Source: Nereocystis luetkeana
Lineage: Eukaryota > Sar > Phaeophyceae > Laminariales > Laminariaceae
Direction of reading: 5' to 3'
Assembly (NCBI GenBank): GCA_031213475.1
Contig: JARUPZ010000021.1
Coordinates: 4,068,438-4,132,437 of the forward strand
Length of the DNA: 64,000 nucleotides
Shown here piece by piece: positions 34,775 to 46,161 of this stretch (position 1 is its first letter; each line of letters begins with the position of its first letter). A program made the position numbers and the translations under genes. The notes below the pieces were generated by a model, which did not search any database, was not told the DNA's origin, and saw only the letters and a list, made by a program, of their open reading frames with translations.

Positions 34775-34783
34775 GCTCCATTT
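34775..34783. repeat. right 9-bp target site duplication
   Basis: GCTCCATTT immediately follows the right TIR. The exact match suggests a fairly recent insertion. Confidence 0.9.
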
Positions 34784-35421
34784 GCTCTGCATCGCAACGC
34801 ACCCAGCGTGTGGAAACCCTTTTTTGCTTAGTATTGGCCAATCAGGAGACCCAGTTTTAGTTGGCATCGCGCCGCACTTGCGTGGCATCGTGCCGCAAGG
34901 CCCGCGCTCATACCTGTAGCACACACCCGGCATTTCGCACACCTGTATCTCACTGTGGACACAACCCTGGACTCTCTGAGTTGGGGTCTATTCTTCGCTC
35001 ATCCTTGGGATCCCATTTGCCACTTGTTGTGTTGAGGAAGACCCCGTGCTTCGACAACCAACACGCCGGAAGCACGCACATACCGGCCTTGACCTGATTA
35101 GCCAAGTCCATTTTCCTTGCGGCACGCGCAGTCGCAAAGCGCCCAGCATGTGTTGCAACAACGTGAGTCACGCTGTTGCAACACATGCTGGGGGCTTTGA
35201 ACGTGAGTTGGGGGTATGAGGCCTATGTGGGCGCTTTCAATGCTTGAGGGGTTAGGTGCCGCTGTCTCGTACTCTTCGTTTCACGTGGTTCTTCTTATGA
35301 AGTTTGTAGGCAGTGGGAGTATCTTGTGAGCACGCGTTTGTTTAGACGATGACACCATTAATTACCAGTCGTGTTGCAGCCACGGCATTAGCTGCAACAC
35401 CGCTAGTCTGAGGCAGGAGCA

Positions 35422-35453
<32 letters not shown>

Positions 35454-37280
35454 TAGAGCAGCAGAAAACACTGCGATTGCTGCTGAAGATGGCAGAAGAT
35501 ATGTTCGTTGCTTTGGCTCCATAGGCTGCGCGGCTGTGGTTTGTTGGACAGATCACGTCATCTAAAAAAGGACAGCGGCGGAAAAAGCGAAAGCAATAAT
35601 AGCGTACGTACCAGTACGTACCTATTCGGTGACATCAGTGCGCACAATGATGATGGTAAATTGTCCTGTTGACCCGGGCAGCATCCAGGGGAGTCACTGG
35701 CCTATATCCTGGATCCTGGACAAGGAAATACATACGAGTACCATCATAATTTTTGGGAATTCAGTAGAAATGGGATATATATATAGACGAGACATATTAC
35801 GCAGCTTGCAAAGTTGAATATCAACTACGATATAATCAGTCGAACTCACACAGCTGACGTACGTATTTCATAATTTTATAAAATAGGGTTGCTGCTTTTT
35901 TTTTAAATCATCACTTTTACTTCCCGTCCTATCTCGTAGGAGGTCTGCTGTACAGCAGTGATGAGTGATTGGTTCAAACCCCTGCTGCTGCTGTTGCTGC
36001 TGCTGCCGCCCCTGTGCTGTCTGCGCCTTTCTGCTGCACGTACTGCTGGACAGCGGTCACACCACGTCACCCCGTACATATGTAGATATGTAGGCGGTAC
36101 TTTCTTGACAGCACGGTGATAAGTATGGCGATGCTAACTTGAAGCACTACTAGTAGCAGCTGCAATGGCTGGGGTTTTGCTGCTGAGCCGGGGTTGCTGC
36201 TGCACATTGTAGTAGTACCGGTAGCTGTGTCAGTTGCGTTAGCTGCGGGGGCTGTTGTTGCTGCTGTAAACGGTGTTCTACTGTTCGTATTCCCGGACAA
36301 CAGTCATCATGTCATGTACAGGTCCTGCTTGTAGGCGTCATCTAAGATAACAGGTATTATCGGAGTTGTTGCTGTTGTTGTTGTTCTTGTTGTTGTTGTT
36401 GCTCTCACATTAACTCATCGCCACAACACAATGCAGTCCGTGGTCGCAGGACAGGGTCCGAAAACTCTGGAGTGGAATAATTCCCGTGGGTAAAAATAAA
36501 AACAAGCAAATAGTTGGACACATGATACATGATAACTGAAGCACATTCACACCTCAGACAAGAATAAAACGTGAGGTCCGCCATGTGTGCAGGTACATAC
36601 ATGCGGTACACGCTGTACAAGTCGTCGCAGAAACCGAGGAGACCGCATACTACCCTGAAGAAATAGACAGGATGAAAAAAACAACTCGACGTCGAAAAAT
36701 CGAAATGAAAATAAAGAAAATCGAAAATCAAAAAGGGAAGAGAGGGGAAAAAGTTCAATTCGAGCAAGAAAGCAAGAAAAGGAACACCCAAGAGAATGCG
36801 CAGATGTTCACAGATTACAGGCTCGCGAGCTACGCGAGGGGTGTAGAACAGAAATAAGACCGATGCCAATGGGAGCGCGAAGTCAAGAGGTTTCCTTTCA
36901 AAAATATTGCTTTCAAAGAACAGGCGAAAATATTATCGTACCGCCGCTGCGGGGAAAAAAAGGAAAATGTTTGATTCTTCTTTTTTTTATAAAACTATGA
37001 AATACGTCAGCTGTGAGTTCGACTGATTACATAGTTGATACTCAACTTTGGAAGCTGCGTAATATGTCTCGTCTATATCCCATTTTTACTGAATTTCTAA
37101 ATTTTATAATCAGCCGTTCGCGCGTATTCTATACCAGGTACCAGGTATGTATTTCCTTGTCAAGGATATAGGCCAGTGACTCCCCTGGATGCTGCCCGGG
37201 TCAACAGGACAACATACCTAATCATTCTGCGCACTGATACTTATTACTATTAATATATAACCCAGATAAGGGAGGGTAGT
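34784..37280. other. intergenic region without a supported gene
   Basis: Contains the repeat G inverted pair, a CAG run near 35414-35452, a GTT run near 36363-36412 and short inverted arms around AACACATGCTGG at 35145-35190. No exon with both splice sites was found. Confidence 0.5.
35632..35890 (-). repeat. repeat G, copy 1
   Basis: Inverted relative to 36988-37290. Shared blocks: GTTGACCCGGGCAGCATCCA, GGGGAGTCACTGGCCTATAT, ATAGACGAGACATATTACGC, AGTCGAACTCACA. Confidence 0.75.
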
Positions 37281-37290
37281 ATGACTTCTT
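36988..37290 (+). repeat. repeat G, copy 2
   Basis: Reads GTCAGCTGTGAGTTCGACTG, ATATAGGCCAGTGACTCCCC, TGGATGCTGCCCGGGTCAAC and ends GGGAGGGTAGTATGACTT. It faces copy 1 across about 1.1 kb with no recognised gene. Confidence 0.75.
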
Positions 37291-37400
37291 TTTCTAGCGG
37301 CTGCATGTGGCGCAATTTGTTTTTTCTCGTTGCACATCATTGTCAACACGCTGATAAAAATCAGCTCGTACGACGATACACGCTCGATCTCGACATAGAC

Positions 37401-37532
37401 TCAACCCACGGCCAACCCGCTTGGTGTCGGGCAAGGCCAACGAGTATAGATGACGGTCTCGAAGATATCAGGCGGATCCATGGTGTAGGGGGCGAGAGCT
37501 TGCCGGCGGCATCCTACGGTACCCTCCCAAAC
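37401..37532 (-). other. exon-like island
   Basis: A strong minus-strand acceptor (GTATTTTTTCCAG) opens a frame reading VWEGTVGCRRQALAPYTMDP and on to a stop at 37401. It could be the last exon of an undefined gene. It has no partner exons that I can join. Confidence 0.25.
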
Positions 37533-38929
37533 CTGGAAAAAATACCTATTTTTTGTCATTCGGGACGGATCGAGATTTTTTATCATTTGTTTTGCGCACA
37601 CCAGCGGCCAATTGTATTTTTATCACACGCCTGACCAGCTCCTGCCACATTTCACCGGCCATGGTGTGAACGCGGTGACCCTAGGGTGGGTCGGAGCCCC
37701 TAACGAGCGCACTAAGTTCAGAATTCATGATGCAGTCGTTGTTTTTGTCGATTGATGTCTGTCGAGGACTCGGAATCTTGCCGCTTCGTTCTAAGCATTC
37801 GCCTGAGTTGTTTTGAAGCCGATCTTGGCCCAACATCGGCTCCAGTTTTTTTTTTGTTTTTCAAGTTTGAAACTTTCCGTGTGTAGAATCGTGCCCATAG
37901 CGAGCTGTGCCTGAAAAAATCTGACGCGCATGTTTGGAATTCAATTTTTTATTTAAAATTTGCGTTTCCATTGGCATAGTAGGTCTAAAACAAAAAAAAC
38001 AACATACTTACTCCGCTGCTACAAACACCAGGGAAGCCAAAAATAAACCAATAGGCGAAAAGCGAAAAGGAAGACGACGAAGCAAAACAAAACAAGAAGA
38101 AGCAAATAAATAGCAAAAAGAAAAAGGAAGATACTGACAGAGGCACAAAGAGGGGCAAACGGGAAAAAAGGAAGGAGGAAGAAAAAGGAAGGAGGAGAAA
38201 AAAGGAAAGATGAAAGAAAAGAAAGAGGGAAAACAAGGAAAGAGGATAAAAAGGGACAAAAAATATACACTAAGGGGGGGAGGGGGGGGGGATATATTAC
38301 CAAAGGTAGGCACTGGTGCATACAGACACGCAAAGTTGCCCGGGTGGCACCATGCTAAAGTTACTTGGGTCCCATTCCAAGAAAAAGGAGCGCGCATCAT
38401 GACGATGATGGCCATACCCAGGCGTGAGTCTGTTGGGCAGACCGCCTCCCCTTTACACGACGCCCTTTCCTCTCTCCGCTCGTGCTTCATGCTAAAAACA
38501 AAGGTGGCCCGCCTGGGTCAGCGATGGATGGGATCTGCAACGCCGTAGTGCCCGCCGGGAGCTTTTCAGCTCCAAACCACTAACTTTTCAACAAAAGCGC
38601 GCTTCTTACCGAGACACGCAGATCATCGGAAAGAATGCCCGCACGTCGAGGTGATGGTGATGGAAGGCTGGGCAGATGGCGCGAAGGGATGGCTAGTTGA
38701 TGGCTCGTTGGTTTTTTGAACGGTGTAGCTCTCCGCGACAGGTGCGGTGCGTGTCAAATTAGGCTCGTAAGTCAGCTCTCGAAGTTGTCTCTATCCCACA
38801 TCGTATATCCCTTCACCCCTCCGGTGGCCCGTAGCTACAAGTTGGCGCAATGGCACCCACGAGCTCTACACCCGCTTCCGTGCGATCTGTCGCTGCTCTT
38901 CCTTGCCATAACTCTGCGGTGCTGTGCAG

Positions 38930-40070
38930 CAGACAGAAATACCGCCACGCGCATCGAGCAGGCTCTCGGGCGCATCGCGGGGGTCAAGGCCGTGGCGGAC
39001 GACATCGGCGAAGGCCATCTGCTGTACTTCCAGGGGAGAGCGATGCGGTAAGTGGTACTTGAAATAGTCCACGCGCCCTGCCCGTGTGATGGCCGTCTAC
39101 CTGGCACGTGAGTTGGTTGGACCCAGAATCGGCCCTAGAGTACAAAGCGCATAAATGAGCAGACCGCCTTGGCGCGTTGATGAATTCATGCTCTTGAAGG
39201 TAGGTATGGCGAGGAAGTGGGCCAAAGAGTAGGCATCCGATGGGCCGATGGATAACGAGAAATAGCGCAAGTGTGCTGTGCTCGCAAGCACGGCGATCCA
39301 TTGCGTTGTACTAGCGTGTCTTCAGGCAAAAAGGGTTATCTCCAGCGTGTGGCACATCGTGCTGAGGATGAGTTTCACAAGGTGAAATAACCTACCAGAA
39401 TTAGAGGCGACACGATTTCCATGGAGTGCACATCGTGTGCGAGTGCAATCAACTCGTGCTCAGGCGCGCTTTTTACTTAGAGCTCGAGCCCGAAATTTTG
39501 TTCCTTGCCGACGATTGCGGACCTTCTACGCTATGGCCGGTTGTCAACCAAACCAACTTGGTGCTTATCGCCTACCCCGTTAATTTCGTTTACCATCTCT
39601 ATTCCCAGCACCCGCAGCGATATATCTCAGATGGAGTCAAGGACGAGGTCAAACCGGACGCGGAAGGGCTTGGCCAGCTGCGTCCGGCCTTGGATGTGAT
39701 CTTATCAAGGTGAGGCTGAGCGCAACCTTGCCAGGAGGGGGGAGCTATGGAGCTATCGTTAGCCAGCACGAGGAAACATCGTAGACGGGATGGCTCGATT
39801 GTCTCGCAGATAGTGGCTATGTGTGTATGCGGCACTACACAAGGCTCGACCAAGGTTGCTATTATTTTTTTCCTCTGACGACCGTAGTACGCAAACATCC
39901 CTTGGTAAAAGCACACGCCAATATATAAACTTGACTTGGATATATTGGTTTTGTTCCCTGGAGATCAACAATGAGGTACACCCCTTGAAACCCGCCTTGC
40001 GCGCATTTATCGGTGTCGAAATGATTTGTGTGCACGGGTTATTGGGTGTTTTGTCATTGCAGCTTGTAAG
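38930..40070 (+). CDS. candidate small gene, exon islands, strand ambiguous
   Basis: Exon-like pieces on the + strand: 38930-39047 (acceptor TGCTGTGCAG, donor CG/GTAAGT; TRIEQALGRIAGVKAVADDI, GC-rich third positions), about 39325-39391 (KKGYLQRVAHRAEDEFHK), 39619-39711 (RYISDGVKDEVKPDAEGLGQ then LRPALDVILS, donor GTGAGG), and a final acceptor at 40063 giving Leu and a TAA stop. The last three join in phase; the first does not join them directly, so an exon is missing or one call is wrong. The minus strand across the same DNA also has open, plausible frames (for example YFKYHLPHRSPLEVQQMAF near 39050). No family recognised. Confidence 0.35.
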
Positions 40071-40205
40071 CCGCACTCCTACTGCCGAAAGGAGGGGATG
40101 CTAAACACAGGGTGTGCGTTGCAAAATACCTACAGTAAGTACACGCCACCATCGGTATAGGATGCTTTCGCTCGTACTTCATTTGCAGCCTTTCCCTCTT
40201 CACCC

Positions 40206-40320
40206 CTATTACGGGGGACCATATTAAATAGGACCTGACGACGGTATAGACAAAAACCTATGTATTTCGCTATTTTTTACGTACAATATATGGTCCTATT
40301 TACTATGGTCCCCCATAATA
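40206..40320. mobile_element. hairpin MITE family A
   Basis: TATTACGGGGGACCATATTA start and TACTATGGTCCCCCATAATA end. Confidence 0.8.
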
Positions 40321-40829
40321 GCAGGTGGTAAGCTCTGGTTCGAGCGAGACCTCACACAGGTCGTGGCCGATCCTAATGTTACCCTTGATATCTCGGGGAA
40401 AGCACTAGGGCATACGCCCCGAGTTACTGTTTAAAAAGCTCTACGCGCAATGACCAAATAGACGATATGCAGGAAGGTACACCTGGGTGGTTTTTCCACC
40501 CTATTTTTATACGTTGGGTTTTAGACGAAACTAGATACCGTGTTCATGTCATGGCTGGTTACCGCGCGGAATGCCAGCTAGACAAGCATCGGGTTGGTTA
40601 CTGTAAAACGTGTATGGTATCGTGAGAGCGAGGTGGCAGGGACGAGCACGCGGACGCCGTGAATGGTGAATAGGGCGCAGCGCCGAATATGGGAACTGAC
40701 AGTGGACGGTCAAGCACCAACGTCTCGATAATGTGCTGCGTTCATTCGTGTCTGCAACACAGGCACAAACACCATTAATTAACTGGGTATGATTTATTGA
40801 CGCTACGTCTGTAACAGTTTTGCGATTCT

Positions 40830-41066
40830 CTATAAAAGGCGTGCCCGTATGTACTCTGACTCTGTGCCAATTTCATCTGCGGCGATCGTGTTGAGTTCAG
40901 AGCGAGAACGGACAGCCTGGTATCATAACCCCATGCGTCCTTGCTGTCGTTGGATTTGTCCACCCCGTTTGCAGGTGGTCACGTCCCTTCACAACCGTCC
41001 AGCCAAAGGGGAGGTCCAGACTTGATCACTTGCCCAGCCGAGACGGCAAAGCGCGTGGAACCGATG
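40830..41066 (-). CDS. candidate last two exons of an unidentified minus-strand gene
   Basis: Exon 41066-41030 follows a good acceptor (CTTCTATTGCAG) and ends CAA/GTGATC; exon 40916-40830 follows ATACCAG and reads AVRSRSELNTIAADEIGTES then a short tail to TAG. They join in phase. A further exon with a GTACGT donor near 41970 could precede them in phase. No family recognised, and upstream exons are not defined. Confidence 0.3.
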
Positions 41067-42149
41067 CTGCAATAGAAGCTGACTACACGAATGAAGACGG
41101 CTGACCGGCTAGTTGCGGGTTGACTTTCAGTGAGGGTACCATATTTTTGAGAGTCCCCGGGTCGCAAGCTGCTCAAGCTGGTCCATTGCAGTGTATATTT
41201 GTTCGTGCTGGGCACAGCGCAGAGGCAGAGGATGCTCACAAGCATGATGAGGGATGTTGATGTTAGGGGGGGGGTGGGGGTGATGTGGCGGGCGCGGGGG
41301 GGTGGAGAAGGCGGTGATGTTGGCAGCATTTATTTGTCGGGGGGGGGGGGGGGGGGGGCTGTTGGCAGGGCGTTACCAGAGAGGAAAAGCTGCGCACGCC
41401 GATTCCGTTCGCGGCTGATCAGCAGCGGACCTAGAACCAGTTTGCCTAATCGCAGTCCGTCTCTTCGGCATCGGTGCCTCGTCGTTGTGGTTGATACATA
41501 GTTGAGGCTGTAGACTAGGCCAAGAAGTAGTGTGCCTTTTTGTGGCACATGGTGAGCCTAAGAGCCAGATCATCCGGGCTGCCATATAACCGGTACAAAC
41601 CTTGCATATGCATGCATATATGTGCGTTGCATTCACCCCCGGTAATAGTTACGGTGGCAAAAGGCTCGTGTGTCATGATTGGTTTGATCAGCAGTGGCAG
41701 ATACCAGGTATTAGGTGGGTACCTGGTAGCTGATTAAGCATAATAAACTTCAAGGATACGCGTTGCAACTAAAACGAAGCTACCGGTACCATACTATGTG
41801 CTACGACTGTGTCTCTCCTCTCAATCACCTTCTTCTGTGTGTATTTATGAACCCGCCACGACGGTGCTGCCTTAACTCCAGGTAAGGTAGAGAGTAGCCG
41901 CGCTTACGCATTATTGTACCAGGTGCATGTACAATGCTACTGATGTATGCAATGTACGTACCAACAGTAGGCTCCTTCCCGATTGGAAAATATAAAGCCC
42001 TTCGCACATTGACAAGTGCTCCAGAGCGCAATCCCCGGACGGCTTGTTGCCGTGGTTCTTGTTGCTCGCGCAATGAAACTCGTTGTAGAGTACTACTACT
42101 GCAGTACTGCTGTACATACGCTCTGGGATGTTTTGAATATATATGTATT

Positions 42150-42275
42150 CCTCTTCCAAACAACAACAGTAAAGATGTAGCCAGAACTGGACAGGATGGG
42201 TTTGTCGAGCAGGCCATCCTCATCGCCAGGGTAAATGTGCATGTCGACCGTGATGTACGGGCGGTCGCACGCCTT
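42150..42275 (-). other. exon-like island
   Basis: After a T-rich acceptor on the minus strand (CTTTCTGACCGATGCAAG) the frame reads ACDRPYITVDMHIYPGDEDG then LLDKPILSSSG with GC-rich third positions, suggesting coding. No convincing donor follows. The + strand also has a possible exon here ending GCCAGG/GTAAAT. Could belong to the gene ending at 40830. Confidence 0.3.
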
Positions 42276-43199
42276 GCATCGGTCAGAAAGAAAAAACCGA
42301 ACAGCAATTCGTATGAACACGTACGAAAAAGAGCGGAAATAAAATAAACCCAAAAAATAGGCCGACCAGTCTGCGACTAAAGAGTTAAACGGGCAACAAC
42401 CCAAAAGCACGACAAACAACCTACCCTTCTACACCAGGTCGAAACAAGACAACTGTAATACTACTGGCTTCTCCATACCTACAACCCGCGGCACCTTTTT
42501 TGCATCCAAGCACAGGTCACCCCATAGCGTTCGGGTTAGGTTTAGGGTTTGGGTCGGGTGGTCAGCGTCTACTACTGTATAAGCATACCTGGTATCTCCT
42601 GCTGCTGTCACTTCTTCTGAAAAGCCACGCAAGGAACAATAAATAGCGTCAACAACAGCATCTTCAAACAAGTAAAGCTCTACCTAGCAAAAATCATGTC
42701 GCGAGAGAATTTCCATATCTCCGTCCAACCTTGTATTAAATGGTAACAACTAGGGAACAGCAGGGCAACCCTTGCCCTGCTCTACAATATATATATGGCC
42801 AGAATAGCCCATTTAAGCAGCACAGACAGCGACGGCTACCGGCAACAGTGAAAACACTCTACAGTCGCAGTCGGCACCGAACGTGATATCGAAGCTCAGA
42901 GCGGATGTATCATCGCACCACAGATACCTGACTGTTCTCGTTTACGCGTTCTGCTATAAGTGCTGGGCCTTATCTACACTTAACCTAGCATATATAATAC
43001 ACACCCGATGTAGACTGCCAACTTCTACTGTAAAACCTACCGTACCTCAACCGCACCTTGAAAAAATAACTTCATTATCTGTGAGCAACCAAGCCATTGC
43101 ACATGCCTTACCTTCCATACCACCCCCAAACCCCACAGAATAAATATGTTTTTCTTACTCTACCCCCTCCTCAGTTAGTCCCCTGTCCTGGCTGAATTC

Positions 43200-43370
43200 C
43201 TCCGGCCGCTGCAAAGTCTCGTGCCTCGCCGGAAAACCCCTGTTTTCCCATCTAAGATACGCCTCCCGCGTACTACAGCAGCTAGCTACGATCCCAATAC
43301 GTGCATATATATTTGCCCAGGTAATCAACGGCCTTTCGGCATCATCCAAAGCAGTACCATAGCAAATATC
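43200..43370 (-). repeat. dispersed repeat H, copy 1
   Basis: AAACCCCTGTTTTCCCATCT, AAGATACGCCTCCCGCGTAC and the CATCCAAAGCAGTACCATAG end match 44137-44262. An open frame on the minus strand here is therefore probably repeat-derived. Confidence 0.6.
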
Positions 43371-44136
43371 AATACGAAGCATCAGTGGGAATGATGAGGA
43401 GCCGAAACCCAAGGATACCCTCAAACGTATTTTTCTGATGCTTCTTGTCCTCTGTGCGTGTGTGTCTGCGGTGTGTGCACCAGGTATTCGCATCACCATG
43501 TACCAGGGTCGCGTCCTACACTACTAGAGGTAGCACATTTCCGCTATGTTTTGTTCTGAATGACGGGGCTTCTCAACCAAAAATCGTCGGAATAATGCCA
43601 ATTTTGTTTCGAAAAATGACGCCACTGCATACTTGGGCCATGGGATTGTTCATCGGGTTGAAAAATTGATTTTCGCTGAAGTCAGTTTTCGGGTGAGGTA
43701 TGGAGCTACTCAAGTGCGGACCTTCAGAAAAAATAGGGTGAACTTCTATCGTAGAACGCCTCCAGGTATCACAATGCCATTGAATACAAATAACGTTTTC
43801 ATTGAATGTGAATGTACAAATTATCCTTATATTTAGGGGCAGAGTGGTATGCGCTAATAGAGAGGTCTTCGCATGGACGTGTGGTGCGCGCGACTCCTAC
43901 GAGCTACTTCAGGCAGCCGGCAGGAGAGGCTACAGCACTGTTACGGGTGAAAACGAAGGTTGATTACTGCCGTTTACGGCTATGAGTGTGCTGTTAAGAT
44001 CAGGGGTCCGAACACTTTGTATCCCTGAACAGGTTTGCCTATTAAGTCGGTACTCGTTGGTACTCACGTATTGTTTGCTTAGAGATAGAAGAACAGCTTT
44101 GTTCCTTTCGTGCATGCGGAGACTGAGAGCCAAGCT

Positions 44137-44262
44137 CGTGCCCGCTGAAAACCCCTGCTTTCTCATTTAAGATACGCCTCCCAAGTACTACAAACACGTT
44201 GCCAATACTTGAACCCAGGTGATTACCGGGCTTTTAGCCTCATTCAAGGCAGTGTATCATAA
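44137..44262 (-). repeat. dispersed repeat H, copy 2
   Basis: AAACCCCTGCTTTCTCATTT, AAGATACGCCTCCCAAGTAC and CATTCAAGGCAGTGTATCAT, the same order as copy 1. Confidence 0.6.
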
Positions 44263-45291
44263 CACTAGCCCACTCTGATAAGCCGAACATGCAGAATTAT
44301 GAAAAAACCATGGAAACCCCGCTTCCACGAACTAGAACATGAGTCGAAGATCCTGCTCCTCAAAACCCACTCCCACACCTCTGAACGGCGAAGCAACGAA
44401 GCCGACAAGGTACGCCAAAAGGAAGGAAAGAAAGGAAGGCCCAGCCCGAAGGAGCAGGCATAGATTTTCAACGAAAGCCATCGCCATGACACCCGCAACG
44501 GGGGCAAGGGCGAGGAAGGTTCATGAAAAAGCGAAAATGAATACCAAAAACGAGCAAGACAAATAACACGGAATACGCCAAGAACCACCTAAGTCCGAGC
44601 CACAACTCTGGAAACGTGTCCTGTGCCACAAATGAGTGGCCCGATTTCCCAGACCAGCCCCGACACTGAGCGGGGGGGTAGGCAGGGCGAAATACGCAAA
44701 TACCACCCCCAACCCAGTTCAAAAAGAAAAAAAAACAAACAGAAACACACCGTAGCAGAACAGTGTCGCGACGTAAAGTCGAAGTGAAAGTTGATCTTCA
44801 GCAAATCAATCCATCAGAAGCAGTGAAGTATCCTGTCATCGATGTCCAAGCGCACGAGAGCTCAGAAGTCAGAAGTGTGAGCTGCTCTCTGTTTGCTTCT
44901 CTTCGCGCGAGGTTCGAGAGTCTGTGCCTTGTGCTACTTGCTGTGCTGCCTGCACCTTGTGCGCGTTCTGAGCCAGGACGCTCGACAGCACAGCCCACAG
45001 CCGGAATCAGCAGGAAATATCACGCCCGCCTATGTCGCCGATCCCCAGCGTTCGCACATAGTCCCTGACCGCACGCCACAACACAGCAGCAGGCCATGCC
45101 TGGCGAAAACTATCGACATCAATCGGCAGCAAGCAGCAGCAACCCCGCCGAGCGACTATCAGCAGTACCATAAAATATGTAAAACAGGATGTTGTTGTTG
45201 TTGTTTTTGTTGTTGTTGTTGTGGCGTTGGCGTCGGCGATTGGCGTTGGCGTTGTAGGTCGGTTCCTCATAACTTCGGATAAGTGTGGGAC

Positions 45292-45360
45292 TCGCGGGCG
45301 CGCCGCCCTGGGGTGGGTCGACCCCGGATTTCGCCGTGGGTAGGGGGGCATGGGTGCAGG
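45292..45360 (+). repeat. short dispersed repeat, copy 2
   Basis: GGGCGCGCCGCCCTGGGG and GGATTTCGCCGTGGGTAGGG, the partner of 29419-29480. Confidence 0.6.
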
Positions 45361-46161
45361 ATCAGAAATAAACCCGACCACCCTGAACCCTGGCTGGTCG
45401 ATTGGGAGTTACGCCGAGGTTGTGTTCCGATTTCCTCACACGAAAACGGCATTTGAATATGTCGCACAACTACGCGATCGGCATATTTTTTACATACCTT
45501 GGTACTTTTTTTAAGTCAATTATGTTACCAATCAGCGACTCGGTATAGGCTAATGGCTACGGCTGCGGATGTAGCGTGGTAGCTATCCTTAATACGACCC
45601 CTCGATGGAAGTGACGCGGTCGAAGTTGTCACACTCAGCCAGGGATGTACGTTGCCGCAGATGAGAGAAATAACGTACCCGTGACACCGCAAAATGGTCA
45701 ATTGTGAGAACCGTTCGCAAGAATCGCAGCCTAAAACCCGCTGAGCACCATGATCTTTTGGCAGGGGGTTGGTTTCTATCTTTCCCACCTCCAGGAAAAT
45801 GGGCAATTGCGCGCCCTACGCAAGCGAAACGTCGAATTCAAGAGCGGCCAGAAAATCGAAAAGTTCATGTGAATTTGATATCCGCGCAACAGCTGGAACT
45901 GGTCACAACGTTCTATAAATAGGTTGAGCTATACTCTTGCTTGATGAATAATGCAAGTGACATAACCTACTCCGGAACATCTCCTCGAAAATCTCAACTC
46001 TCGTTACTTGACCAGTGTATGTGTTTTCTGGACTATTTGCCTGCAGATTTTACGTGTGCATCCGTTGCTATATCGCAATTGTGTCCCCGTTCTCCTCACG
46101 GCGTCGCAACAACATCAACCGTTCCTGCTTCGCGTGCGATGGGTGATCAACCCCTGTAGAG

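Noticed and set aside
43155..43499. 114-residue minus-strand frame with a plausible start
   Set aside because: Much of it is repeat H, with a diverged second copy at 44137 that does not keep the frame.
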